Below, in pieces: positions 1 through 5,229 of a stretch of 13,160 nt of DNA. The notes under the pieces are model-generated. The model had not been told where the DNA came from. It ran no database searches and saw nothing but the letters and a program-made list of their open reading frames with translations. The position numbers and the translations under genes are program-made. This DNA comes from Pseudomonadota bacterium (GTDB lineage: Bacteria; Pseudomonadota; Alphaproteobacteria; Sphingomonadales; Sphingomonadaceae), in the NCBI GenBank assembly GCA_023422695.1, contig JAFAGN010000208.1, positions 1-13,160 of the forward strand, in the 5' to 3' direction. Each line of letters begins with the position of its first letter. The first letter of the stretch is position 1.

Positions 1-807
1 CCGGTGCGCGCCGATCTCAATGAAGCATTCCCGCTTCGCGGATTTGTGTGTTGCGCCTCCTGCGACCAGCCGATGACCGCCAATTGGAGCAAGGGCAAGA
101 ACGGGCATTACCCCTATTATCTCTGCCGCCATAAGGGCTGCTCCGACTATGCGAAGTCGGTGCCACGCGCGAAGATCGAAGATGCCTTCGAAGCGATGCT
201 GCAAAGCCTGACGCCTGCACGCCAGCTCGTCGAACTCGCGACCGATGCTTTCCGCAATCTCTGGAATCGCCAGATCATGAAAGCTGGCGAAACCAAGAAG
301 GCGATCACCGATGAACTCGGTTCAATCGACAAGAAGGTCGCGCAGCTTCTCGACCGGATCGTCGAGGCTGAAAGCGCGACTGTGATTCAGGCGTATGAGC
401 GGCGCGTCGCCGAACTCGAAAACCGCAAGCTCCTCCTGCGCGAGCAACTGCTTGCCTGTGACAAGCCCGTCAAAGATTTCGATGAATCGTTTCGAACTGC
501 CTTGCAGTTCCTCGCAAGCCCTTGGAATCTCTGGAAAAGTGAGAGCCTGACCGACAAGCGAATGGCCCTCAAACTGACCTTTCCGAGCCAGTTGGCATAT
601 GACCGGAAAACGGGTTTTCGAACACCAGTTTTGGCTATGCCTTTCAATATGTTAGGGGACGTTTCGATGCTTGAAAAAGGTATGGCGCGCCCGGCAGGAT
701 TCGAACCTGCGACCACCCGCTTAGAAGGCGGGTGCTCTATCCAGCTGAGCTACGGGCGCTTGGCTGGCGCGAATAGCGTGGTTTGCGTGGGCTGCAAAGC
801 GGGTTAA
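1..807 (+). CDS. Large serine recombinase, C-terminal part (5'-truncated by window edge)
   Basis: The frame is open from the first base, so the catalytic resolvase domain lies outside the window. Numbering from the GTG at position 4, residues 11-46 form a recombinase zinc ribbon with C17, C20, C41 and C46. A predicted coiled coil (about 90-155) follows, as is typical of large serine recombinases that integrate or excise mobile elements. The tail FRTPVLAMPFNMLG (about residues 202-215) belongs to a type of alphaproteobacterial recombinase end that I recall. The frame then continues in register through the antisense of the tRNA-Arg gene and stops with TAA at 805-807. The last 40 or so residues are therefore translated tRNA and flank, not family sequence. 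Base composition at 480-680 is clearly more AT-rich than the genes to the right, consistent with acquired DNA. Family call is secure; whether the true C-terminus is the read-through is less certain. Confidence 0.85.
   Translation, partial: PVRADLNEAFPLRGFVCCASCDQPMTANWSKGKNGHYPYYLCRHKGCSDYAKSVPRAKIEDAFEAMLQSLTPARQLVELATDAFRNLWNRQIMKAGETKKAITDELGSIDKKVAQLLDRIVEAESATVIQAYERRVAELENRKLLLREQLLACDKPVKDFDESFRTALQFLASPWNLWKSESLTDKRMALKLTFPSQLAYDRKTGFRTPVLAMPFNMLGDVSMLEKGMARPAGFEPATTRLEGGCSIQLSYGRLAGANSVVCVGCKAG
683..740. other. Putative attachment site (tRNA 3' half / recombinase 3' end)
   Basis: The 3' half of tRNA-Arg is a plausible attachment core. A site-specific recombinase gene abuts it directly, the AT-rich DNA lies only on the left, and core-like genes begin immediately on the right. 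The second copy of the core would be at the far end of the element, outside the window, so the core boundaries cannot be fixed here. The interval given is only the tRNA 3' half. Confidence 0.4.
683..759 (-). tRNA. tRNA-Arg (anticodon UCU), CCA encoded
   Basis: Read on the minus strand, 759 down to 683 folds into a full 77-nt cloverleaf. It has a 7-bp acceptor stem GCGCCCG/CGGGCGC, a D arm closed by GCTC/GAGC and an anticodon stem CCCGC/GCGGG. The 7-nt anticodon loop CTTCTAA gives anticodon TCT. The T arm is GCAGG/CCTGC around TTCGAAT, followed by discriminator G and an encoded CCA at 685-683. It decodes AGA/AGG arginine codons. Its 3' end faces the recombinase gene, the usual arrangement when an element has integrated into a tRNA 3' end and restored the gene. 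Confidence 0.97.
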
Positions 808-818
808 GCAGCGTGTCG

Positions 819-1607
819 ATGATCGACTCCGACGCTTCGCCCGACCGACCCGCAGCCATCAGTGCGTCGAGCGTCCGGCATTTTCGCTATTACGACCTGG
901 TCATGGCCGCCTTTGTCGCGGTGCTGCTGCTGTCGAACATCATCGGCGCGTCGAAATTGTCGATGGTCGGCGGGCTGACCTTTGGCGCCGGGATCCTGTT
1001 TTTCCCGATCAGCTATGTGATCGGCGACGTCCTGACCGAAGTTTACGGCTACGCCCGCGCGCGGCGCGTGATCTGGGCCGGGTTCGGGGCGCTGGTCTTT
1101 ATGGCGGTGATGAGCTGGATCGTGCTGGCAATGCCCCCGGCGCAGGATTGGTGGTGCAGCGGCACCGACACGCTGGTTCTGAAATCGGGCGACGCGAGCG
1201 GCAGCGGCGCGGTGTGCCAGGCAACCTATGACAGCGTGTTCGGCAGCGCGTGGCGGATCGTGCTGGCGTCGATCGCCGCCTTTTGGGCTGGCGAGTTCGT
1301 CAACTCCTATGTCCTCGCCCGGATGAAGGTCGCAACCGGCGGGCGGTTCCTGTGGATGCGGACGATCGGATCGACGATCGTCGGCCAGGGGATCGACAGC
1401 CTGATTTTCTATCCGATCGCCTTTCTGGGCATCTGGGAAACCGAACAGGTGATCCTCGTGATGACGACGAACTGGGCGATGAAGGTTGCGTGGGAAGCGG
1501 CGCTCACCCCGGCAACCTATGTGGTGGTGGGCGCGTTGAAGCGCCGCGAAGGTGTCGATGTGTTCGACGAAGGCACCGATTTTACCCCATTCGCTGCCAA
1601 GGTCTGA
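819..1607 (+). CDS. yhhQ: Queuosine precursor transporter (VUT/YhhQ family)
   Basis: An inner-membrane protein of 262 aa. Family members take up queuosine precursors such as preQ0/preQ1 for modification of GUN-decoding tRNAs. Diagnostic segments are FPISYVIGDVLTEVYGYARA (62-81), the R181-to-F197 stretch containing GSTIVGQGIDSLIF, and E226 with LTPATYVVVGAL (229-240). About six hydrophobic segments are visible (28-48, 52-70, 84-105, 145-168, 188-206, 208-240). A loop at 106-138 with C113 and C133 is an insertion compared with the E. coli protein and may form a disulfide outside. ATG at 819 is chosen; GTG at 813 is also possible, and the TTG at 783 would overlap the recombinase frame. The Shine-Dalgarno is weak. 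Five bases separate it from the next gene, suggesting co-transcription. The neighbouring tRNA-Arg is not a queuosine tRNA, so that adjacency is probably chance. Confidence 0.88.
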   Translation: MIDSDASPDRPAAISASSVRHFRYYDLVMAAFVAVLLLSNIIGASKLSMVGGLTFGAGILFFPISYVIGDVLTEVYGYARARRVIWAGFGALVFMAVMSWIVLAMPPAQDWWCSGTDTLVLKSGDASGSGAVCQATYDSVFGSAWRIVLASIAAFWAGEFVNSYVLARMKVATGGRFLWMRTIGSTIVGQGIDSLIFYPIAFLGIWETEQVILVMTTNWAMKVAWEAALTPATYVVVGALKRREGVDVFDEGTDFTPFAAKV

Positions 1608-1612
1608 ATTTC

Positions 1613-2065
1613 ATGACATTGATCGAAATCGCATCGCTGTTCGGCGAGCAAAAGGCTTCGCTGGTCGAGACGACCGGGCTCGATAAGGATGCGCTGCATA
1701 TCTATTTCGGACTGACGTTGTTTCTGCTCGTCCGGTTGATGTGGCGGTGGCGCGGCGGGTGGTTCGTCGCCTGGGTCGCCGTGCTGGCGATGGCGGTCGG
1801 CGGCGAATGGCTCGACCTGACCCGCGAGGTCAGCGACGCCGCGCTGCAGCCCGACGCCGAACATTGGCACGACATCTGGAACACGATGTTCTGGCCCACG
1901 GTGCTGCTGTTGACAGGGCGCTGGCTTCAGCCACGACCAAAATCGCCGGATGAAGCACCCGATGCGGCGGTTGAAGCCATCATCCGCGCGGACCGGCCGC
2001 AGGCGGAGCCGGTTTCCGCTGTAAAATCAGGCGAGGACGCCGAGCGCCGCTTCGAACAGGCGTAG
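1613..2065 (+). CDS. Small VanZ-like integral membrane protein
   Basis: A protein of 150 aa with three hydrophobic segments (about 29-45, 49-66, 89-104) and a charged, Pro/Ala/Glu-rich cytoplasmic tail (105-150). The pattern D24-K25...H29 at the start of the first segment, G64-E65 after the second and HDIWNT (86-91) before the third resembles the VanZ-like fold (DK..H, then GE, then D..NT). No catalytic function can be assigned. It follows the queuosine transporter by 5 bp and probably shares its transcript. AAGG at about 1599-1602 is a distant Shine-Dalgarno. Its last 39 bases overlap the 3' end of purQ tail to tail. The membrane-protein nature is clear; the VanZ relationship is tentative. 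Confidence 0.7.
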   Translation: MTLIEIASLFGEQKASLVETTGLDKDALHIYFGLTLFLLVRLMWRWRGGWFVAWVAVLAMAVGGEWLDLTREVSDAALQPDAEHWHDIWNTMFWPTVLLLTGRWLQPRPKSPDEAPDAAVEAIIRADRPQAEPVSAVKSGEDAERRFEQA

Positions 2066-2692
2066 CCCGTCGGTACCGCCGTGCGCGCGGTCGATCGCGC
2101 GTTCGGGGTGCGGCATCATGCCAAGGACATTGCCGGCATCGTTGAGCACGCCCGCAATGTCGCGCGCCGATCCGTTGACGCCGTCGGCATAACGAAAGGC
2201 AACGCGCCCTTCACCCTCGATACGATCGAGCGTTGCCGCGTCGGCGAAATAATTGCCGTCGTGATGCGCCACCGGGATATCGATTTCCTCACCCGCGCCA
2301 TAGCCCGCGGTGAACAGCGACTGGCTGTTTTCGACCTTCAGCCGCACCGTGCGGCAAACGAAATTCAGCCCCGCGTTGCGCATCAGGGCACCGGGCAGCA
2401 GCTGCGCCTCGGTCAGCACCTGGAAGCCGTTGCACACGCCCAGCACCGGAACGCCGCGCGCCGCGGCCTCGCTGACCGCGCGCAAAATCGGCGAGCGTGC
2501 CGCCATCGCCCCCGAGCGGAGGTAATCGCCATAGGAGAAACCGCCGGGCAGCGCGATGAAGTCGGTCCCCGCGGGCAGGTCGGTGTCGCGGTGCCACACC
2601 ATTGCGGGGGCTTGTCCGGTGACCTGTTCGAGCGCGACCGCCATGTCGCGATCGCAGTTGGAGCCCGGAAAGACGATGACGGCGGTCTTCAT
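2027..2692 (-). CDS. purQ: Phosphoribosylformylglycinamidine synthase subunit PurQ (glutamine amidotransferase)
   Basis: PurQ releases ammonia from glutamine and passes it to PurL for conversion of FGAR to FGAM, the fourth step of de novo purine synthesis. The 221-aa product begins MKTAVIVFPGSNCDRD, the typical PurQ N-terminus. It contains the class I amidotransferase oxyanion segment LPGGFSYGDYLRSG (48-61), the nucleophile C87 in GVCNGFQ, and the His/Glu pair H195 and E197 in MPHPER. Length fits the small stand-alone PurQ of the PurSQL complex. The start at 2692 is fixed by the N-terminus and by an AGGAG Shine-Dalgarno at 2705-2701, 8 nt upstream. It lies 14 bp after purS, same strand. No purL follows: the next gene is convergent. 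Confidence 0.97.
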   Translation of the reverse strand: MKTAVIVFPGSNCDRDMAVALEQVTGQAPAMVWHRDTDLPAGTDFIALPGGFSYGDYLRSGAMAARSPILRAVSEAAARGVPVLGVCNGFQVLTEAQLLPGALMRNAGLNFVCRTVRLKVENSQSLFTAGYGAGEEIDIPVAHHDGNYFADAATLDRIEGEGRVAFRYADGVNGSARDIAGVLNDAGNVLGMMPHPERAIDRAHGGTDGLRLFEAALGVLA

Positions 2693-2706
2693 GGCTGAGG
2701 CTCCTA

Positions 2707-2937
2707 TTACGGGCGTTCGATGCGGTAGTTTTCGATCACCGTATTGGCGAGCAGCTTGGCGCACATCGCGTCGAGATCGGCATCGCTGGTGCCGTCGGCA
2801 ACGTCGAGTTCGATGAAGCGGCCCGCGCGCACATCGGCGACCCCGCCAAATCCCAAGCCTTCGAGCGCATGATGGATCGCCTTGCCCTGCGGGTCGAGAA
2901 CCCCCGGCTTGAGCGTCACATAGACATTCACTTTCAT
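2707..2937 (-). CDS. purS: Phosphoribosylformylglycinamidine synthase subunit PurS
   Basis: A 76-aa protein that bridges PurQ and PurL in the FGAM synthetase complex. It shows the family signature MKVNVYVTLKPGVLDPQGKA at the N-terminus, G28-L-G-F-G in the middle and CAKLLANTVIENYRIE near the C-terminus. Length is normal for PurS (about 80 aa). The ATG at 2937 is chosen because the family starts with M-K-V; a longer in-frame extension upstream has no family resemblance. Only a weak AAGG precedes it. It is the first gene of the purSQ pair here, divergent from bfd with 181 bp between the starts; purC, its usual upstream neighbour in many alphaproteobacteria, is not adjacent. Confidence 0.95.
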   Translation of the reverse strand: MKVNVYVTLKPGVLDPQGKAIHHALEGLGFGGVADVRAGRFIELDVADGTSDADLDAMCAKLLANTVIENYRIERP

Positions 2938-3041
2938 GGCGGCGAACCTTTGCTTGGGCGGGGCGGGAGGATGGGCGCGCCTATGCCCGCGAATCATGTT
3001 GCGGGCAAGGGTCGGCGCGGCGAAAATATGCTTAATCCGAT

Positions 3042-3056
3042 TGCGAACCAGTCGCA
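3042..3056. promoter_or_regulatory. Fur-like palindromic operator, copy 1
   Basis: TGCGA-ACCAG-TCGCA, a perfect 5-bp inverted repeat with a 5-bp centre. It is the purS-proximal copy of three sites with identical geometry upstream of bfd; centre at 3049. The shape resembles alphaproteobacterial Fur-type boxes, and the flanking gene is an iron-storage partner. The assignment to Fur is inference. Confidence 0.55.
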
Positions 3057-3066
3057 TCTTTCCTGT

Positions 3067-3081
3067 TGCGAATCTCTCGCA
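3067..3081. promoter_or_regulatory. Fur-like palindromic operator, copy 2
   Basis: TGCGA-ATCTC-TCGCA, centred at 3074, 25 bp from copy 1. The left arm overlaps a possible -35 (TTGCGA, 3066-3071) for bfd, with a weak -10 (TACATC, 3089-3094) 17 bp downstream. Binding here would block that promoter. Confidence 0.55.
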
Positions 3082-3102
3082 CTAGCCCTACATCGGCATT
3101 GT

Positions 3103-3117
3103 TGAGAAGGATTCGCA
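3103..3117. promoter_or_regulatory. Degenerate Fur-like operator, copy 3, overlapping the bfd Shine-Dalgarno
   Basis: TGAGA-AGGAT-TCGCA has the same 5-5-5 geometry with one mismatch in the left arm. It ends two bases before the bfd start codon and includes the bfd ribosome binding site (GAGAAGG, 3104-3110). The Shine-Dalgarno may constrain this sequence, so the operator reading is weaker than for copies 1 and 2. Confidence 0.35.
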
Positions 3118-3118
3118 C

Positions 3119-3292
3119 ATGGTCGTCTGTGTCTGCAACGCAATAAGGGAAAGCCAGCTGCGCGACGTCGCGCGCGATGGCCAGTTGCGCTGTGCCAAGG
3201 CCGCCTATGCGCAATTGGGTCGCAAACCCAAGTGCGGCCAATGCCTGCCTTTCGCTCGCAATATCATCAGCGACGTCGCCGCGACCGCCTGA
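3119..3292 (+). CDS. bfd: Bacterioferritin-associated ferredoxin (Bfd-like [2Fe-2S] protein)
   Basis: A 57-aa protein. Bfd binds bacterioferritin and passes electrons to it so that stored Fe(III) is released as Fe(II). The [2Fe-2S] ligand pattern is complete: C4-V-C6 in MVVCVCNAI and C39-G-Q-C42 in KPKCGQC, with an extra C25 and the RCAKAAYAQLG helix between. Length matches the usual 55-75 aa. The start ATG at 3119 has a good Shine-Dalgarno (GAGAAGG) 8 nt upstream. It is followed 101 bp later by bfr, the expected partner. Three palindromes upstream suggest repression when iron is plentiful; bfd is a known Fur target in other proteobacteria. Confidence 0.93.
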   Translation: MVVCVCNAIRESQLRDVARDGQLRCAKAAYAQLGRKPKCGQCLPFARNIISDVAATA

Positions 3293-3321
3293 TTTTTCTC
3301 GGTTTTCCGCCATTTTTGACC

Positions 3322-3351
3322 TTGGCCTGATGGGCTCGGGGCGCGTATAAT
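3322..3351 (+). promoter_or_regulatory. Predicted bfr promoter
   Basis: A perfect -10 TATAAT at 3346-3351 is preceded by TTGGCC at 3322-3327 with an 18-bp spacer. Transcription would start near 3358, leaving a leader of about 36 nt before bfr. The -10 sits in the loop of a perfect inverted repeat, GGGCGC (3339-3344) and GCGCCC (3352-3357), a likely operator placement. Confidence 0.55.
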
Positions 3352-3393
3352 GCGCCCATTCCATTCCAAGATGAAATGACAGGACAGACCGAC

Positions 3394-3876
3394 ATGAAGG
3401 GCGACGAAAAAGTCATCGATTTCCTGAACGAGGCGCTCAAGAACGAGCTGACCGCGATCAACCAGTTTTGGCTGCATTACCGGATGCTCGACAATTGGGG
3501 CGTCGCGAAGCTCGCCAAGTTCGAACGCGAAGAGTCGATCGACGAAATGAAGCACGCCGACCAGCTGGCCGACCGTATCCTGTTTCTGGGCGGGCTGCCC
3601 AATTTCCAGATGCTGGGCCGCCTGCGCGTCGGCGAGACGGTCGAGGAAATTCTGAAGGCCGACCTCGCGCTCGAGGAAGAAGCGATCCCGCTGCTCAAGG
3701 ATGCGATGGCGCATAGCGAGAGCGTGCGCGACTATGTCAGCCGCGATCTGTTCGGATCGATCCTGGCCAGCGAGGAACATCATGTCGATGAGCTGGAAAA
3801 GCAGTTCGAGATGATCGAGCGGATGGGGATCGAAAATTACATCCAGCTGCAGTCGAAGCCGGTCCACGAGGACTGA
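3394..3876 (+). CDS. bfr: Bacterioferritin
   Basis: A 160-aa, 24-mer-forming haem ferritin that oxidises Fe(II) and stores it as a mineral core in the cytoplasm. Start ATG at 3394 gives the canonical MKGDEKVIDFLNEAL; an ATG at 3376 is in frame but adds six non-family residues. AGGA at 3381-3384 is the Shine-Dalgarno. Ferroxidase ligands are all in their standard positions: E18, E51, H54, E94, E127 and H130. The haem-ligating M52 is present in EMKHAD. One departure is visible: residue 25, usually Tyr (NQYFLH/NQYWLH), is Phe here (NQFWLH), read directly from codon TTT. A strong terminator follows. It has its own promoter just downstream of bfd. Confidence 0.97.
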   Translation: MKGDEKVIDFLNEALKNELTAINQFWLHYRMLDNWGVAKLAKFEREESIDEMKHADQLADRILFLGGLPNFQMLGRLRVGETVEEILKADLALEEEAIPLLKDAMAHSESVRDYVSRDLFGSILASEEHHVDELEKQFEMIERMGIENYIQLQSKPVHED

Positions 3877-3895
3877 GGTCTTTGCAAGCTTTTGC

Positions 3896-3935
3896 ATAAG
3901 CCCGTGGTCGCCGCCGCGACCGCGGGCTTATTCTT
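3896..3935 (+). terminator. Intrinsic terminator after bfr
   Basis: Nine perfect pairs ATAAGCCCG/CGGGCTTAT (3896-3904 with 3923-3931) continue through a G-U and six more pairs (3906-3911 with 3916-3921) to a 4-nt loop. The 16-bp stem is followed by TTCTT on the + strand. It lies between convergent genes; on the minus strand no T tract follows, so it mainly serves bfr. Confidence 0.85.
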
Positions 3936-3940
3936 GTCCG

Positions 3941-4501
3941 TCACATCCGGATCGGCAATGAGTCGATCACTTTGCGGACTTTGCAGACCCGGTTGTCCGC
4001 CGCGCACCGGGCGTGAATTTCGTCGATGACCTGTTGCCGGTCGGCGCCGCCGTGCGCCGCGATGCGCCCCTCCCTGTCGCTATAGACGACGATGAAACCG
4101 TTGGTGATCGATCCCGCGAGCGCGCAGTTCGACAGGCCTTGTTCGACGCATTTTTCTACTGCCAGCTTGCGAACATCGGCTTCGTCCGAAAAGGAAAATT
4201 TGAAGTAGACGAAGTCGGTCGCAAAGGCCGCTCCCGGTTTGCGGTTGCCGAACGCCACCGCGGACGAGGTCGAATACCATTGAGGAGCCAGAGGCGGCGG
4301 CGCCCGAGCGGCTTCCGGGGCATCGGCATAGCCGGGAATCGGCAGGCAGTCATTGAGGCTCTGGATCGGTACACGCCAGGGCTCATATCCCGCCGGGCAT
4401 CCACCCTCAGCCGACGCCGGCGCGGCCCATATGGCAAGCATGGCCGCCAATATAAGCGCGGAGAGCCGGGTCATCGATTGCATCCGTTCTGATCGCTTCA
4501 T
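3941..4501 (-). CDS. Secreted Cys-rich protein, DUF4189-like
   Basis: A 186-aa exported protein of unknown role. From ATG at 4501 it has a signal peptide: basic MKR...R, hydrophobic LSALILAAMLAIWAAPASA, probable cleavage after A31. The mature part has a Pro-rich linker (60-74), then W75-Y-S-T-S-S-A-V-A-F and a compact domain. It holds six cysteines (C35, C52, C118, C126, C166, C173), suggesting three disulfides in the periplasm. The domain (aromatic start, alpha segment RKLAVEKC..., paired Cys, closing Cys) resembles DUF4189 proteins, but the match is by eye. Later starts at 4483 or 4474 also leave an intact signal peptide; none has a strong Shine-Dalgarno. It is convergent with bfr and shares an upstream region with the 4758 gene that contains a strong Fur-like palindrome. 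Confidence 0.7.
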   Translation of the reverse strand: MKRSERMQSMTRLSALILAAMLAIWAAPASAEGGCPAGYEPWRVPIQSLNDCLPIPGYADAPEAARAPPPLAPQWYSTSSAVAFGNRKPGAAFATDFVYFKFSFSDEADVRKLAVEKCVEQGLSNCALAGSITNGFIVVYSDREGRIAAHGGADRQQVIDEIHARCAADNRVCKVRKVIDSLPIRM

Positions 4502-4632
4502 GGCAATTGCATCAAAAGCCGACCGCGCGCGCCGCGCAATCCGCGGCGACGTACCAGTACCGCCGCCCCAGCTTTGCATCATGCTTTGCCCGCGCCCTGG
4601 AAAATTCAGGCAGAGATTCTTTTCACTTGTAT

Positions 4633-4649
4633 TTGCGATTAATTCGCAA
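4633..4649. promoter_or_regulatory. Strong Fur-like palindrome between divergent genes
   Basis: TTGCGA-TTAAT-TCGCAA, a perfect 6-bp inverted repeat around a 5-bp AT centre, extended by A/T on each side. It has the same TGCGA-N5-TCGCA geometry as the sites upstream of bfd. It lies about 140 bp from the start of the secreted-protein gene (minus) and about 117 bp from the start of the 4758 gene (plus), so either or both could be controlled. Confidence 0.6.
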
Positions 4650-4674
4650 TAGCAAGGTTGGGCAGTCCCCTCCT

Positions 4675-4711
4675 GCCGGTCGCTGCGTTACGCAGCGATC
4701 GGCATCTTTTT
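4675..4711 (+). terminator. Terminator-like hairpin in the leader of the 4758 gene
   Basis: GCCGGTCGCTGCGT (4675-4688) pairs with ACGCAGCGATCGGC (4690-4703) with a single G-U, and TTTTT follows at 4707-4711. On the + strand this is a good intrinsic terminator shape, yet it lies 47 bp upstream of a + strand gene with no + gene close behind it. It may be an attenuator, end a short RNA, or act as a DNA palindrome. A weaker hairpin (GGCAG 4661-4665 with CTGCC 4673-4677) shares bases with its left arm and excludes it. Confidence 0.5.
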
Positions 4712-4757
4712 CGAAAGCTGAGGTGAGAGACTGCACGGACCGGGAGACGATAACGCC

Positions 4758-5177
4758 ATGCACAGCAGCACCCTGATCCGGCAATTGACCCAGCAGCCGT
4801 TGATCCGCGACCTGTCGGTCGAAGCCGCGCAGGCGGTGCTGGCGCTCCGCTATTGCATCGTCTGCCGCCGCAGCGACCGCGACCCGATGCCCGAGCTCGA
4901 GCGGCGGTGGGGCAATGTGCTGGCGGCCCGCCGCTACCGGCTGGTGGTCGAGGCGATCGGCCATAGCTGGCCCGACCCCTTTGCCGTCGCCCCGCCCTGC
5001 TGCCCGCGCGCGAGTTTCGACGAGGCGCTGCTGGCGGCGATGGTCAGCGCCGCAGCGCAGCGCGACCGGGTGGAGTTCGACATATTGACCGCCGAAATGC
5101 TGGGCAGCGACGCGCGCGAAATGATCTTCGTCGCGCTGGAGAATTTCATCCGCGCGCGAGCGCCGGGACGGGTTTAG
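4758..5177 (+). CDS. Conserved-looking hypothetical protein, 139 aa
   Basis: Not recognised. The product is soluble, mostly helical in appearance, with no signal peptide or membrane segment. It has a C33-I-V-C36 pair (LRYCIVCRRSDRDP) and C81-C82 in PPCCPRASFDEA, which could bind a metal or haem/iron cofactor, though this is speculation. The C-terminus (103-135, alternating Glu/Asp with hydrophobics) looks amphipathic. ATG at 4758 has GGGAG at 4742-4746, somewhat distant. Codon bias (G/C third positions) is that of the real genes around it. The leader holds a terminator-like hairpin and, further up, a Fur-like palindrome. It is convergent with the M16 peptidase gene. Confidence 0.65.
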   Translation: MHSSTLIRQLTQQPLIRDLSVEAAQAVLALRYCIVCRRSDRDPMPELERRWGNVLAARRYRLVVEAIGHSWPDPFAVAPPCCPRASFDEALLAAMVSAAAQRDRVEFDILTAEMLGSDAREMIFVALENFIRARAPGRV

Positions 5178-5192
5178 ATTTAGGACCGCGCG

Positions 5193-5229
5193 GGGGCGAC
5201 GGCTGGTTTCGGCCGTTTTCAGACGCCCC
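5193..5229. terminator. Possible shared terminator between convergent genes
   Basis: GGGGCG (5193-5198) can pair with CGCCCC (5224-5229). An inner hairpin ACGGC/GCCGT (5199-5203 with 5212-5216) is followed by TTTTC on the + strand. It lies between the 3' ends of the 4758 gene and the M16 peptidase. The inner stem is only 5 bp with an 8-nt loop, so this is a weak call. Confidence 0.35.

Noticed and set aside
683..807. The last 40 or so residues of the recombinase as a genuine conserved domain
   Set aside because: They are the in-frame translation of the tRNA-Arg antisense and flank, a well-known source of spurious protein similarity.
1250..1612. N-terminal extension of the VanZ-like protein into the transporter gene
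   Set aside because: The extension is an alternate frame of the transporter; the hydrophobic, codon-biased part starts at the ATG at 1613.
2081..2698. A 205-codon + strand open frame over purQ
   Set aside because: It is antisense to PurQ, which carries all catalytic residues; the shadow has no family resemblance.
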